From positions 39,281,459 through 39,345,458 of the forward strand of contig OX235265.1 of the NCBI GenBank assembly GCA_944472135.2: DNA of 64,000 nucleotides, read 5' to 3'. The stretch comes from Trichobilharzia regenti. Taxonomy: Eukaryota; Platyhelminthes; Trematoda; Strigeidida; Schistosomatidae. The notes under the pieces are model-generated. The model was not told the origin of the DNA. It saw nothing but the letters and a program-made list of their open reading frames with translations, and ran no database searches. Made by a program: the position numbers and the translations under genes. This document shows positions 1 to 10,000 of the stretch, one piece after another. Numbering within the stretch: the first letter of the stretch is position 1; the number at the start of each line of letters is the position of its first letter.

Positions 1-183
1 TGGTGTATGGTGACTAGCAATGGAATCCAGGATGCGTATTTCGTCCTGTTTTGGACTCGTTATCCGGATGTACCTGCATTCCCTAGTGAGTGATGATGTT
101 CCCACCGAGGCTCGAACCCAGTGCCCATAGTTTCAAAGGCCAAAAGGTTATCCAATAGACCACTTGGGTCACGATAGCCACCT
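1..183 (-). repeat. HHR-1 SINE, tRNA head plus degenerate hammerhead, cut by window edge
   Basis: Read on the minus strand, a tRNA-like head carries an A-box-like TGACCCAAGTGG and a B box GGGTTCGAGCC. A hammerhead-like block follows: stem II GTCC/GGAC is intact and GAAA is present, with an AUC cleavage triplet before CTGGATTCC. The core reads ATAACGA where CUGANGA is required, so this copy is probably inactive. The layout matches the known Schistosoma tRNA-SINE family with hammerheads (Smalpha type); assignment is by pattern only. It abuts the fold-back unit at 197-455, the same order, inverted, as at 7998-8646. Confidence 0.7.
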
Positions 184-196
184 CTTATTAATTAAT

Positions 197-455
197 TATT
201 CAATTGAATTTCAGATTTTCCCATCGATTGATTGGACCGAAGTGCTCGGTTTTAGGTTGAAATCCAGCTGACGAGTCCCAAACAAGACGAAATGCGCATC
301 CTAAATTCCACTGCTAGTCACCATCCACCAATTAAATTCTGAATACATGCCCAGACATTGCCGAAGCATCTGGACAAGAAGCCGACATGTCAACCTGAGG
401 CGGAGCACTTGGGTCCAATCATCAATCGACGGGAAAATCTAAAATTCAATTAAAT
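197..455 (+). repeat. HHR-1 tail module with terminal inverted repeats
   Basis: The ends are inverted copies of about 60 bp (GAATTTCAGATTTTCCC at the left; its complement near 420-452). Inside lie a plus-strand hammerhead and a tail whose motif GCCGACATGTCAACCTGAG recurs at 8045-8075 and 8360-8380. It sits about 14 bp from the tRNA head of the minus-strand HHR-1 SINE. Confidence 0.65.
259..312 (+). ncRNA. hammerhead ribozyme motif (HHR-1), core intact
   Basis: In order: stem I strand TCCAG (263-267), core CTGACGA (268-274), stem II GTCC...AGAC with one mismatch, GAAA (289-292), a short self-complementary TGCGCA stem III, and cleavage triplet ATC ending at 300. The 3' stem I strand is CTAAA instead of CTGGA, so stem I is weakened. 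Consensus CUGANGA/GAAA residues are all present. Activity is unproven and probably low. Confidence 0.6.
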
Positions 456-562
456 AGACTCCAATAAATGCATGGATTCGTGACACTCTTAGTTAGACAT
501 CATATATAATGAATAACAAGTTTATAAAGACACAATAATAAACTCTTTGTAGTTTTGAACAT

Positions 563-792
563 TTGCGTCGGTGGCACAGCGGTTAAGACGCTCGCCGACC
601 ATGCACACGGTCCGGGTTTCGATCCCCGGCCGGCGCACTCCTTTACCTCGCTAAGCCAGTAGTGAGACTGGTAAAGAGGAAAGATTGGGCATGAGGCTAG
701 GAACCCCATCCTGTAAAAATAAACACTGCTACGGAATCTTCAAGCCTCTAGCTTGGAGCCCTATGTTCCACAGGGAACGTGAAGGAAAAAAA
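563..792 (+). repeat. SINE-a, tRNA-derived
   Basis: The head has A box TGGCACAGCGG and a B-box-like GGTTTCGATCCCC; the ends GCGTCGG/CCGGCGC can pair like an acceptor stem. The body contains GGTAAAGAGGAAAG and GGCATGAGGCTAGG; the tail is AGCCCTATGTTCCACAGG. It is flanked by a target duplication AGTTTTGAACAT (551-562) / AGTTTTGGACAT (793-804), one mismatch, so it is a bounded insertion. Confidence 0.8.
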
Positions 793-804
793 AGTTTTGG
801 ACAT

Positions 805-1048
805 CACTTGTATTTGTTTATTATCAAGCTGATTTGTCTTGTATCATAAATAGGAATAATGAAAATAGGCAAAATGATTATTTCATATACAGACTTGAGA
901 CTGTTTCTTTCAATGGACCATACTCTCTAATCTCGCCATGAAGACATCCTAATGGAGGCACCCCCAATGGTGACTCCACCATCTCTTTGATTGATTATAA
1001 GTGACATTGTTCATTCTAAACTGCAAATTTAACGTGTATCTCAGTAAC
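805..1048. other. unassigned AT-rich stretch
   Basis: No coding, repeat or RNA signal that I can support. Confidence 0.4.
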
Positions 1049-1130
1049 AAATAGCTGCTTCAGACAGTTAGTTGGTACTCCAATGTTTATACATCTTAGG
1101 TTGATGTAACCACATAGATAACAGATAGTT
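1049..1130 (-). mobile_element. PLE RT fragment, inverted partner of 1589-1663
   Basis: This about 75-bp segment is the reverse complement, with a few mismatches, of 1589-1663. It translates on the minus strand to a stretch matching the PLE reverse-transcriptase fragment next door. It suggests a fold-back or head-to-head PLE rearrangement. Confidence 0.5.
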
Positions 1131-1239
1131 TCCACCCGATCCTTTATCGGGTATAGTTATTTTAGATCGTGATGAATAATTTTTAAAATCAGCCGACCAG
1201 AAAGACTGAACGGAGGGGCCTGAGAATGAATTGTCAAAA

Positions 1240-1680
1240 CTTGTGAAGAAGTTAAGGGACGAATCCATTATTATTATTACGTATGTGTATGAACATCTCA
1301 AGCCGTCTGACTCAACCATCTCTCCTTTGTGTGGTCTTCGTAAGATGCATAAAGACGATGTCCCTCTGTGACCTATATTTGATATGCTGAACTCCTGTCA
1401 TCATTCTACAGATAAATGGCTCGCTGAAATCCTCTTACCAGTAATATCAAATCTATGTTAATATAGTCTTTCGGAGACTTTTGACTTCGCCGTCTGTGTT
1501 GATGGAATTCATGTGACCGGTAAGCCTATGATCTCATAAGATGTTTGCTATTTATTTACAAATGCACCGTTAGTAGAAACTATTTGATATCTATGTGGGT
1601 TACATCCACCTAAAAGGTATAAACATTGGGGTACCAACTAACTATCTGAAGCAGCTATTACTGATTATTGTTATATCCTT
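1240..1680 (+). pseudogene. Penelope-like reverse transcriptase fragment (fingers)
   Basis: Plus-strand translation, with stops and frameshifts, gives PLE-type RT blocks in order: LRPSDSTISPLCGLRKMHKDD, a KWLAEILLPVISNLC block, then CYLFTNAPLVETI and GVPTNYLKQLLL. These resemble the LxGLPKxHK, KWLAxIL and SLFTNVPLxETI stretches of PLE RTs. The palm YVDD and GIY-YIG regions are missing; at about 1683 it runs into an RTE-B copy of opposite polarity. Confidence 0.6.
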
Positions 1681-1682
1681 TA

Positions 1683-2560
1683 ATTCCCAGCGGTACACAG
1701 GGCTTCAGCTTCACGTCTCTATTGCGTTCGGTTCTCTGCCAACATTTTCACCTGGCTACAAGTCTGTTCATATGCTTTCATCTTCTCTTCACATCACCTC
1801 CTCCAAGTCACCGTTGGATGTCCGACTCGCCGATTCCCGTTCGCGTTCCACTCGAGCTATGGCCTGTCTTGTGATGTCACTTGATGTTTTCCTCAGTGTA
1901 TGGCCAATCCAATCCACCTCCATTTCTTCCTGCTTATTTGTTGCACAATTGGTTTCTGTTGGGTTGGTTTACTCCCAGAGATTCCTGTTTCTGATCTTTT
2001 CTGGCTGGCCATCTGATCTTGAATAGTATTGAGCGAAGACAACTGTTGATGAACGTCTGTAGTTTGTTTGAAATGCCCTGTGTGATTCGCCTAGTCTCTG
2101 ATCCGTATAGTAAGTAGCACTGACTTCACATTGGAGTTGAAAATTCGGATGCTATTTTTGATGGTGAGTGCTGTTGACCTCCACACAGACTTGAGAGTAA
2201 TGAAAGCTTGTCTTGCTTTTCCGATTCTGCCTTTGATATCCCCATCAGTTCTGTCCGCCTGTAGTTGAAACGATGCTTCCCAGTTGGGTAGGTAAAGGTT
2301 GTTTCTTTCAGGTTCCTCCCATTGATGCTGGCTGATTGTTGTCTGTTGTTGTTGTTGCAGTGGCTGTTGGTGTTGGCCAGGAATCTGTATCATCACCTCT
2401 GTTTTCTCTATGTTCACCTGAAGGAAGTCCTATCTTTTCTGGATGCTTCTTCTGCCAACTTGTTGCTTTCACTTGTATATGTTCCAGTTAGTGGGTAGTC
2501 AGACATATATCATCGGTGAAGTCCAGATCCTCCAAGTTTTTCGTGTGTAGTTTAGATTTG
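1683..2560 (-). pseudogene. RTE-B LINE 3' part (RT palm end to C-terminus)
   Basis: The minus strand encodes FTDD (from the RT YADD-type motif C) near 2505-2520, then the thumb and connection, INSCLRS-type and IGHTLR-type segments, ending in the RTE-B 3' tail at about 1690 (AGCCCTGTGTACC). Frameshifts break it throughout. It is the antisense equivalent of the copies at 3668-4337, 11569-12420 and 59210-60690. Confidence 0.75.
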
Positions 2561-3480
2561 TTGATGTCATTTGTAATCTAGAAGAGATGATGGAGTCAGC
2601 ATTGTGGGTGCCTCCATTCACTTGTCTTGTTGTCGCGTATTTATATCTCTCTTTCTCCATCAGCAAAATGACAAGCATAAGAGTATAGATCCAGGGTTTT
2701 TCCTACTCTCATTTCCAACTGTTCAAAAATACTCATTGTCTACCTTTCTATGAGAATAGGATGTTATTTCATTTTTCTCAATAGAAGCTGATTTGAATAT
2801 TCGAGTATTTCAATGCTTTATTGATCACTGAAATGCTTTGGTTTAGAAAATCTCTTGTTTATGCTCGTGAATTATTATTATTATTATGTCGTGATCATCG
2901 AAAACGACTTCCTAGTTGAAAATTGTTGTTGTTTGAATTGTTCTGCTGTTTTTTTTTAAAAAAAATCTCTCATGAGTATTGCTTATTATTAAAAGATTAT
3001 TTGTCGTCATAAATATTTATTTTTAAAATGTCAAAAAAAAAACATATCTCCTTTGAGGATTGAATGATGACTGTGTCTAATTTCTATCCGTATTCTGTCT
3101 TTTCTCGAACGGAGATACATAAACAAGTGTTATATGTCTTTCATTCTCTCTCTCTCCCTCTCCCTCTCTCTATGATTTTTAAATGTATGCGTGACTGTTG
3201 ATGTCAACAATGTGAAGGATAGACTGCTTCCTAATCCCAATTTGTTTCTTCCAACCTAGTTATCATTTAAATGAAAGAGTATGCTAACCAGGAATATCCA
3301 AGATCTGATACAATAGAATATAATAGATGCAGTAGAGAAACTGAACTTTTTCAGGTGTTAACAGAAGGAGAAGAAATAATTGGTTGTCTGTCAGTGTGAC
3401 TGTCAGTCAAAATCAACAAAATCTACAAACGTGGTGAACTAGATTAGCCAACATAATATATGGGGTTTTATCGTGATGTC
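2561..3480. other. unassigned, low-complexity rich
   Basis: AT-rich sequence with homopolymer runs and a CT-rich microsatellite at about 3146-3172. No gene recognised. Confidence 0.4.
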
Positions 3481-3483
3481 TTG

Positions 3484-3660
3484 GGGGATCACTTCCTCGA
3501 GCCTTTGATTTGAAGTCTAATGCACAGGGCAGCAGGGCTTCTTTTAGGAGCTGCTTTCTCTTTGATTACTGGTGACCGAGACAAGTCTCTAGGCTATTCG
3601 TTCTTTTTTGGATGCTGTAGCTGATATGAACCACAGGTTGGGAATCAGGGTTTTCAACTA
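3484..3660 (-). mobile_element. RTE-A2-like LINE 5' end fragment
   Basis: The stretch from GAGCCTTTGA to GGATGCTGTAGC follows, in order and orientation, the 63.26-63.42 kb segment that forms the upstream end of RTE-A2 there. It is a non-coding 5' part only. Confidence 0.45.
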
Positions 3661-3667
3661 TCATTGA

Positions 3668-4337
3668 TGAACTTGAAAGTAACAACCTCCTTTATCTACC
3701 CACCTACCTGGGAAAGCATCGTTTCAACTACAGGCGGACAGAACTGATGAGGATATCAAAGCCAGAATCGGGAAAGCAAGACAAGCTTTCATTTCTTCTT
3801 AATTCTCTGTGGAGGTCTACAGCACTCAGCATCAAAAATAACATCCGGATTTTCAACTCCAAAGTGAAGTCAATGCTACTATACGGATCAGAGATTAGGC
3901 GAATCACACAGGGCATTTCAAACAAACTACAGACGTTCATCAACAGTTGTCTTCGCTCAATACTACTCAAGATCAGATGGCCAGCCAGAAAGGATCAGAA
4001 ACAGGGATCTCTGGCAATGAGCGAACCAACCCAGCAGGAGCCAATTATGCAACAAATAAGCAGGAAGAAATGGAGGTGGATTGGATTAGCCATACTCTGA
4101 GGGAACCATCATGTGATATCACACCTCAGGCCATTACTCGAGTGGAACCCAATCGGGAATCGGCGAGTTGGTCGTCAGTTCGAGGATGACATGGAGGAGT
4201 TCATGTGAAGAGGAGATGAAAGCATGTGGACAGACTTGTAGCCAGGTGAAAATGTTGGCAGAGAACTGAACGCAATTAAGACGTATGGTGAAGCCCTATG
4301 TTCCTCTAGGAATAAAAGGAAGTAATAATAATAATAA
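3668..4337 (+). pseudogene. RTE-B LINE 3' fragment
   Basis: Plus-strand frames encode RISKPESGKQDKLS, SIKNNIRIFNSKVKSMLLYGSE, INSCLRSILLKIRWP and WRWIGLAIL-type blocks, the C-terminal part of the RTE-B protein, with several frameshifts. It ends in the family 3' tail GAAGCCCTATGTTCC followed by an (AAT)n run, the expected RTE-type simple-repeat end. 5'-truncated. Confidence 0.8.
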
Positions 4338-4970
4338 GTGATGATCTCTATGTCGAACAATGTGATAATAAACACCGAACAACTACATTTGCGCTTCCGC
4401 TTTTGTGAGAATGCCGCTGGCTACGTGAAGGTAGTGAATAAAACTTACCTGGTAGACGTTACAAATGCATGGTCACATGAGAGCATTTTGAAGAGAAGAC
4501 CAGAGTTGACCCACCTTCACCTGTACCAAATCGTATATATGTTCAAACAATATTCCTCTAACTTTGGCCTAAACAATGACTCTTTATTTTTGTGGTATAT
4601 ACTACTGAAAAGAACTTGTAAATGGTATATTGGTAACTTTTTCTTCATCAACCTTGACTGGCGAGGCGACGGATTCAATTAAAAAATATAGAAAGTATGG
4701 AATGATGACAAAATAAGGAATTGAAGTTTTAATGCAGGGTCTTTAGATTACTCCATTAGTACTTGTCATTTTATCAAATGTCGCCTGTATTCTGCTGTTA
4801 CATCACGTATTGCATGGAACTCGTAGTCTAACATATGAAGCCTGTTAAGTAAGCAGACTGATGCTTTTTATGAAATAGCTCGCGACGAAGGCATTTTCCC
4901 CGTAAATATTACCCCCAATGATAACTTTAGGATCTCCATATCAACAGTGCTAATCATCTCGATGTAGAAG
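4338..4970. other. unassigned, contains a 114-codon ORF of unknown nature
   Basis: A plus-strand ORF at 4338-4682 begins just after the RTE-B tail. I see no known motif and no splice or promoter support. I do not call it a gene. Confidence 0.3.
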
Positions 4971-4973
4971 ATG

Positions 4974-5158
4974 TGCGTCGGTGGCACAGTGGTTAGGACT
5001 ATCGTCCACCATGCACATGGTCCGAGGTTCGATCCCCTGCCGACGAACACCTGATGATATCTATAGTCGGCCTGCAAAATTTGGGATACTGATATCCATG
5101 CTGAAAATTCCATACTTGTACCAAAAATACAGTGTTGAATCAAGTTGTAAATAAAAAA
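4974..5158 (+). repeat. SINE-b, tRNA-derived with CR1-like tail
   Basis: tRNA head with A box TGGCACAGTGG and B box AGGTTCGATCCCC. A body follows with GTCGGCCTGCAAAATTTGGG, then the tail ATGCTGAAAATTCCATACTT...CAGTGTTGAATCAAG and an A-rich end. The tail resembles the 3' end of the CR1-like LINE at 46590-46640. Confidence 0.8.
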
Positions 5159-5221
5159 AAGATAATTAACTGTCATGTGACCAGCTTTTATGCCCGGAAT
5201 TTTCAATCCTTCACCGATATT

Positions 5222-5485
5222 TCAGTATAACACTTTTGCACAGAAATGCAGCGGCTTAAATTGCCAATTTCGATGTAGCATGTGGGGATAGAAAAAAGAG
5301 AAAAAAAATATTCATCAGAACTACAATTGGCAGAAAGAATAGTAATATTAGAGAAAAATATAACAGTTTAGTGTATATGAGAAATCACAAAGAGTGAAAG
5401 CATCAGAGCCATTGAGAACAGTTTTGAGCCATATATCGTATAGTTTTAAGCCATTGGTTCTTGGCATCCCGAAGACCTCGATTAT
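5222..5485 (-). mobile_element. RTE-A LINE 3' end fragment
   Basis: Reverse-complement reading gives CGGGATGCCAAGAACCAATGG and GGCTCAAAACTGTTCTCA, the terminal coding and 3' UTR segments of RTE-A (compare 54990-55250). Diverged and 5'-truncated; the (ACAG)n tail is lost. Confidence 0.65.
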
Positions 5486-5596
5486 TGATATGTTCTTCTG
5501 ATGACTGTCTACTTCAGTATGGTTTTGGAGTATTTTCACTTTTTTTTTCATTCTGAAAACACTAATTTGTTAGATAGAATGTACTGTGTGTTGTCA

Positions 5597-5690
5597 TTTA
5601 GGGAATGATGACTGGCAGTAGAATTTAGAATGCGCATTTCATCCATTTTGTAGCTAGTCAGCTGGATACGTCTACGTTCTTGATATATAA
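5597..5690 (-). repeat. degenerate HHR-1 hammerhead fragment
   Basis: The minus strand reads TATCCAGCTGACTAG, then GATGAAATGCGCATTCTAA and ACTGCCAGTCATCA, the HHR-1 order of stem I, core, GAAA and cleavage region. Core and stem II are corrupted and no tRNA head is visible. Confidence 0.5.
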
Positions 5691-7030
5691 GTATAGAACT
5701 TGGGCATTGTGGTTGAGTATAACTCCATGATAGATAAGATTTTATTTTGATAGCTCACACAGTGTTGTTATACAGTAATATTAACTGATGCGACCACGTT
5801 TCGAGCACAATTTAGTACTGCCACTCATAATCACATCAAGTCACACAACAATAACATGAGTGTTACTGATCAATTAGATCAATCAGATGGGAAATAAGAC
5901 GAGTGATTTTGTGGTCATAATAATAAGTAACTTGTTAAAATGTTGCGATGTACGTGAATTGAATTGAAATCGAATTTTGAGATTATTTATTATCCTCTTC
6001 TGATTTGACTGTCTGGTGGTAATAATATCTTCCATATTTGTGGTATTTGCATTGAGTCATTTCTGTTGCATGTGTTATGTCGGGTGTAGATGCACTCGAT
6101 GAACCAGGCAGGATTCAGTAATCAATCTCGCTCTCCACCTAACTATATTACTTCTTAGAATCTTAACCGTCTCCCACCATGCTATTGTGTGATTGTGTGT
6201 TAATGCATGTAGTGCAGTGCAATTGCTGAGCTTTTTTCTAAATTACTCATCTTCTCTGGGTCAACCATTCTTACCTTAGGCAAATTCTTATGTCCGGCCA
6301 ATCTGATTACCCCTGATCTAGTAGTTTGACTTATGTAGTTGACCTAACTCAGAGTCATTTCAGGGTATTTTGTAAATTATATTATTTTGTTTAATTGGGT
6401 CCACTGAGTCTTTTAGCCTACAAAGCTTGTCTGTAAGTGAGTTTGTAGATTTGAATGCCACCGTAATTCCTGATTTATTAAGAATCCTACGTAGGGAGGA
6501 TCTCAGATGTCCCCTCCTTATATGATATAAAGGTGGGTGACTTATATTCTCTCTTATTTATCATTACAAGTTTCACAGGTATTTTATTTTGTTTTTGGTT
6601 TTCACTTCCTCTTCTATCTGTTTCATTTTATCATTTAGGTCCTATTTTGTACCACTTAGTGCTGCAGCTCAGTTTGTTAGACACTTAACTAAACCTGCCT
6701 TAACAGTTAACGGATGAGATGAATTTAAAGTCTAAGTATCTATTAGAATGAGTTGGTTTTCTATACACACTAGTGTGCAGTTTACCTTCTTCTATTCGTT
6801 TTATTTTACAATCTAACTTCATGGCTAATTCTCCTTGTTCATTTTCCGATTCAAATGTGAATTTTATTTCCTCTACTTGTGAGTTTATGTGTGTCAAGAA
6901 GCTGTTCTGTTTTTTTAATACTGTGAAAGTGTCATCCACATATCTCCAGCATATTACTTTTGGAGTAGGATTAAATGTATTCACAGCAATATTTACCCAC
7001 CTGTCTACATTCTTCACTGACACTGGAACC
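5690..7030 (-). pseudogene. Penelope-like element, RT palm through GIY-YIG region
   Basis: At 7023-6700 the minus strand encodes CWRYVDDTFTVLKKQNSF (the RT catalytic YVDD) and VYRKPTHSNRYLDFKF, both diagnostic of PLE reverse transcriptases. Downstream, 6500-6040 encodes RRILNKSGITVAFKSTNSL, an NNIIYKIPCND block and ALTHNHTIAW, matching the PLE linker and GIY-YIG region, with frameshifts. The 3' flank reaches about 5690. The 5690-6440 half recurs at 51047-51494 plus 55271-55590, where RTE-A has split it, so this copy is an empty-site paralogue. Confidence 0.75.
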
Positions 7031-7889
7031 TAGCAACCATCATTTCAAACTTCAAAGAGTTATCTATTAGGTTATTTGGGTTGTGATAGCCACAAGAGTG
7101 TAATATATATTAGTGCCAATGTCTAAATAAACACCTTTTTTTTGGATAATTTTTATAACTAACCTTAACTGCTAATTTCTTTTCATAATAATATTGTGTG
7201 TTCAGCATTGTAGAAATCACATCACCCGTCAATCTCGACTTCTTCACTAATGCTCTTTCTGTTTCACATGTATTTTTTTTTCAGTTTCTTTCATAGTAAT
7301 AATTTAGTACGAAGTGGGAGGCTGAGGGGTGTGTGTGTGTGGCAAACTTCACTTCCTTTTGATGTTAATCTGAAATTCACCTGAGTTCTGTTTGAATGAA
7401 TGAATTCTTCTTTTCAAAATAAAGTCGGTAAATCTCTATCCATGCAGCTTTATTTCACTGGATTATATATATATATATATATATATATGCTTTCCATATC
7501 TTTTGTTTATTAGTTTTGCCTAGCGATTGGATAAACACAAATGTATCTTATCTTACCTTATCAGCTACTTTTAGTTAAGTATATATACATATATATCGCT
7601 CGCTACCTATCGGTTATCCGATTAAATTATTCAAGTATATGCATAACTATTACTGATAATTATTAAAGAAATTGATGAAAAATATTAAACTGTTGATATA
7701 GTCTTGGTCTTGTTTACCTTATAAGCAATTATAGAAACTTCCTTGTATTTAGAATTTTAGTTGCGTTAGATAAACTCACTCAGTCGCTTTGCAGGCTATA
7801 CTATGCTGGTGGTATTGGTTATCTTAACTGAATGAATAAGATTTGAGTAACTTAAAAAAGAAATTCCCATTGAGTCATATAAAAGAAAA
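7031..7889. other. unassigned AT-rich stretch with microsatellite
   Basis: Holds an (AT)n tract at about 7465-7490 and GT-rich runs. No gene recognised. Confidence 0.4.
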
Positions 7890-7997
7890 GACGTCCAGCG
7901 AGGAGTTACTCTGTTTTCTGCGATATCATTCTCATGCTTTACAATTGCATATGTTTAGTTAATTCTCTTGGCGACAAAATGAATATTTCAGAGATTT
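7890..7997 (-). mobile_element. PLE 3' flank, left arm of a large inverted repeat
   Basis: The block CTCTTGGCGACAAAATGAAT is repeated in inverse at 9658-9757 (CATTTTGTTGCCAAGAGAAT). The arm continues after the HHR-1 insertion, from about 8647 to 8700, where TTGTAAATTTTCAGTTAACA mirrors 9620-9650. It is the 3' flank of the minus-strand PLE C-terminus at 8955-9275. Confidence 0.65.
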
Positions 7998-8455
7998 AAT
8001 TGAATTTCAGACTCTCCCGTCGATTGATTGGACCAAAATGCTCGGTCTCAGATTGACATGTCGGCTTCTTGTCCAGATGTTTCGAAGATGTCTGGGCATT
8101 TAATTAGAATTTAAATTTGTGGATGGTGACTAGCAGTGGAAACCAGGATGTGCATTTTGTCCTGTTTGGGACTCGTCATCTGGATGTACCTGCATTTCCT
8201 AGTGACTGATGATGTTCCCACCGAGGCTCGAATCCAGGTGCATCCAGATGATGAGTCCCAAATATGACGAATTGCGCATCCTGGATTCCACTGCTAGCCA
8301 CCATCCACAAATTTAAATTCTAATTAAATGCCCAGACATCGTCGAAACATCTGGACAAGTAGCCGACATGTCAACCTGAGACCGAGCATTTCGGTCCAAT
8401 CAATCGACGGGAAAATTTGAAATTCAATTAAATTAATATATGACCCGTTTGCATA
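7998..8455 (+). repeat. HHR-1 inverted pair: two hammerheads facing outward
   Basis: The segment is a near-palindrome of about 460 bp. The left arm is a minus-strand HHR-1 hammerhead (about 8122-8190) with its tail; the right arm is a plus-strand hammerhead (about 8237-8300) with the same tail ending GAAATTCAATTAAATTA. A B-box remnant GAGGCTCGAATCC lies at the centre. Cores are ATGACGA with a changed GAAA (left) and ATGATGA with GAAT (right), so self-cleavage is doubtful. Confidence 0.75.
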
Positions 8456-8458
8456 ATA

Positions 8459-8646
8459 GGTGGCTGTCGTGGCCCAAGTGGTCTAGTGGATAACGCTTTG
8501 GCATTTGAAACTATGGGCACTGGGTTCGAGCCACAGTGGGAACAAATACTCACTGGGAAACGCAGGCACATCCAGATGACGAGTCTCAAACAGGGCGAAA
8601 TGCGCATCCTGGATTCCGCTGCTAGTCACCATCCACAAATTTAAAC
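8459..8646 (+). repeat. HHR-1 SINE, complete tRNA head plus hammerhead
   Basis: Best preserved HHR-1 unit: A box TGGCCCAAGTGG, B box GGGTTCGAGCC (8522-8532), then the hammerhead at 8566-8622. Stem I is TCCAG (8571-8575) paired with CTGGA (8609-8613); GAAA is at 8597-8600; the cleavage triplet ATC ends at 8608. The first core base is A instead of C (ATGACGA). With 7998-8455 it forms one insertion into a PLE 3' flank, whose sequence resumes at about 8647. Confidence 0.8.
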
Positions 8647-8954
8647 TCCAAAGATGTCATTAATTTTGTAAATTTTCAGTTAACAAATTACATAATTTAG
8701 GAAGCGTTAATCGGATATAAACTAAAACAAACTTATTTGAGCTGTAAACTTTAGATAACAGATTTCGTTCGATGGTTAGGAACTAAAGTAAGATTGAATA
8801 AGCAAGTTGAGTGACGCAATCTAATTGACGCAGTTGAGTAGACCTCAACTAAAATTAAAAGAGAACAAAAGTCAAGTTAATAACAGTGGTAATAAGGGTG
8901 GGGAAGGTATTATGCAGTTAAGAAACAAACAGGCAAGAAAAAGGGGAAACAAAA

Positions 8955-9275
8955 CTACGTATAGAGTTCAGGATTTAACACGTGAATCCCCATTGTTTCT
9001 GAGGTTTGAAAAGTTTGATTCGTACTCTTTTAGTAAGATTCCCACGTGTTCTGTAGATGACTTTGAAGTTAATTTATGGGTTCGCTTGTTGCTCAGATTT
9101 GAACCGGTGTTCCAGGATAGAGCTTCGGGGGTGGGGACCTTTCTTCTCTTTTTTGAAACCATAAGGGTAAGTGTTCGATGATACGTTTGGAAAGCATACG
9201 AAGTATGCCGACATGGAACGGACAACTTACTAACTGTCTTAGTCGGGTACAAAACGAAACCTGATCCGTCCACAA
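8955..9275 (-). pseudogene. PLE GIY-YIG domain and C-terminus fragment
   Basis: Minus-strand frames give HVGILRMLSKRIIEHLPLWF, the YIGRTxRxLxxRIxEHLP stretch of PLE GIY-YIG endonucleases, then NFKVIYRTRGN, a conserved PLE C-terminal block. Frameshifted. It meets a plus-strand PLE fragment head-to-head at about 9278. Confidence 0.65.
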
Positions 9276-9280
9276 AATCT

Positions 9281-9757
9281 ATGAAACCTAAACCACCAAA
9301 ACCGCCCACACTCTTTACTCCTAAAAAAAGTCTTTACTTGTACCTACAATTCAATGGACATTCATCATCAGCAATACTGAGAAACCGCCTGTTGCGCCCA
9401 CTGAAGAAAACCTTCTCGGCTGAGCTCCGACTAACCGTCCCTATGAAACCGATGATTCGTATGGAGGTGAAGGATAAGCTATCACTGTCGGCCTCATCAA
9501 TGTGCATCTGCCAATTCATCACCTACTCGTGAGGAGCCAGGTATTTCCGCCGTACCCAGCGTTTGCTATCTAATATTTTTGTTTCAGCTTCTACCCTATT
9601 AACACTTCACACATTACGTAATTTGTTATCTAAAAATTTACAATTTTGGGGACAAATCTTTGAAATATTCATTTTGTTGCCAAGAGAATTAACTATGCAT
9701 ATACAATGTACAGCATGAGAATGATATCGCCGAAAAGAGTAACTCTTTGTTGAACGC
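9281..9757 (+). pseudogene. PLE linker and GIY-YIG fragment with 3' flank
   Basis: Encodes KSLYLYLQFNGHSSSAILRN and CQFITYS, followed out of frame by a CGARYFRRTQRLLS stretch. This matches the LxLQFNGDxxSEVLxxRL and CxCGxxYIGRTxRxL order seen in the PLE at 19.1-19.4 kb. The 3' flank 9600-9757 mirrors 7890-7997 plus 8647-8700. The YIGRT motif is degraded. Confidence 0.6.
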
Positions 9758-9879
9758 GTTTTCTTTAATAAAATTTGTTAAAACTTATTTATCTGAAATA
9801 GGCCGCTTCATGTATACCAGTCTGTAAGCCACATTTATTGCCTGAAGGCCGGCGATACTGCTCACTTGTTAAGGTTAAA

Positions 9880-10000
9880 GTAGATCGGGAGGAATTCGAA
9901 CCTTGTTGGCTTGTTGGTTGTGAAAGCTGAGTGTTTTGGTTAGATTGTATTGTGGATAATTTTCTCTCTGCCTTACATAAGACTCGTCAGTTGGATATAC
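9880..10000 (-). repeat. possible degenerate tRNA/hammerhead SINE
   Basis: Minus strand: a B-box-like AGGTTCGAATTCC near 9890-9905. A separate half-hammerhead TATCCAACTGACGAGTC, complementary to 9967-9992, lies upstream of it. Order and completeness are unclear. Confidence 0.3.

Noticed and set aside
259..312. HHR-1 at 259-312 as a proven active ribozyme
   Set aside because: Core matches consensus, but the 3' stem I strand is mutated; only a motif call is justified.
563..640. tRNA-like sequences with A and B boxes as functional tRNA genes
   Set aside because: Here and at every similar site the head continues into a SINE body and tail, occurs in many diverged copies, and lacks a clean cloverleaf. 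They are SINE promoters.
4338..4682. 114-codon ORF after an RTE-B tail
   Set aside because: No recognisable domain, no splice or promoter evidence; AT-rich chance ORF is likely.
8825..9181. 118-codon plus-strand ORF
   Set aside because: Antisense to the PLE GIY-YIG/C-terminal fragment at 8955-9275; no own motif.
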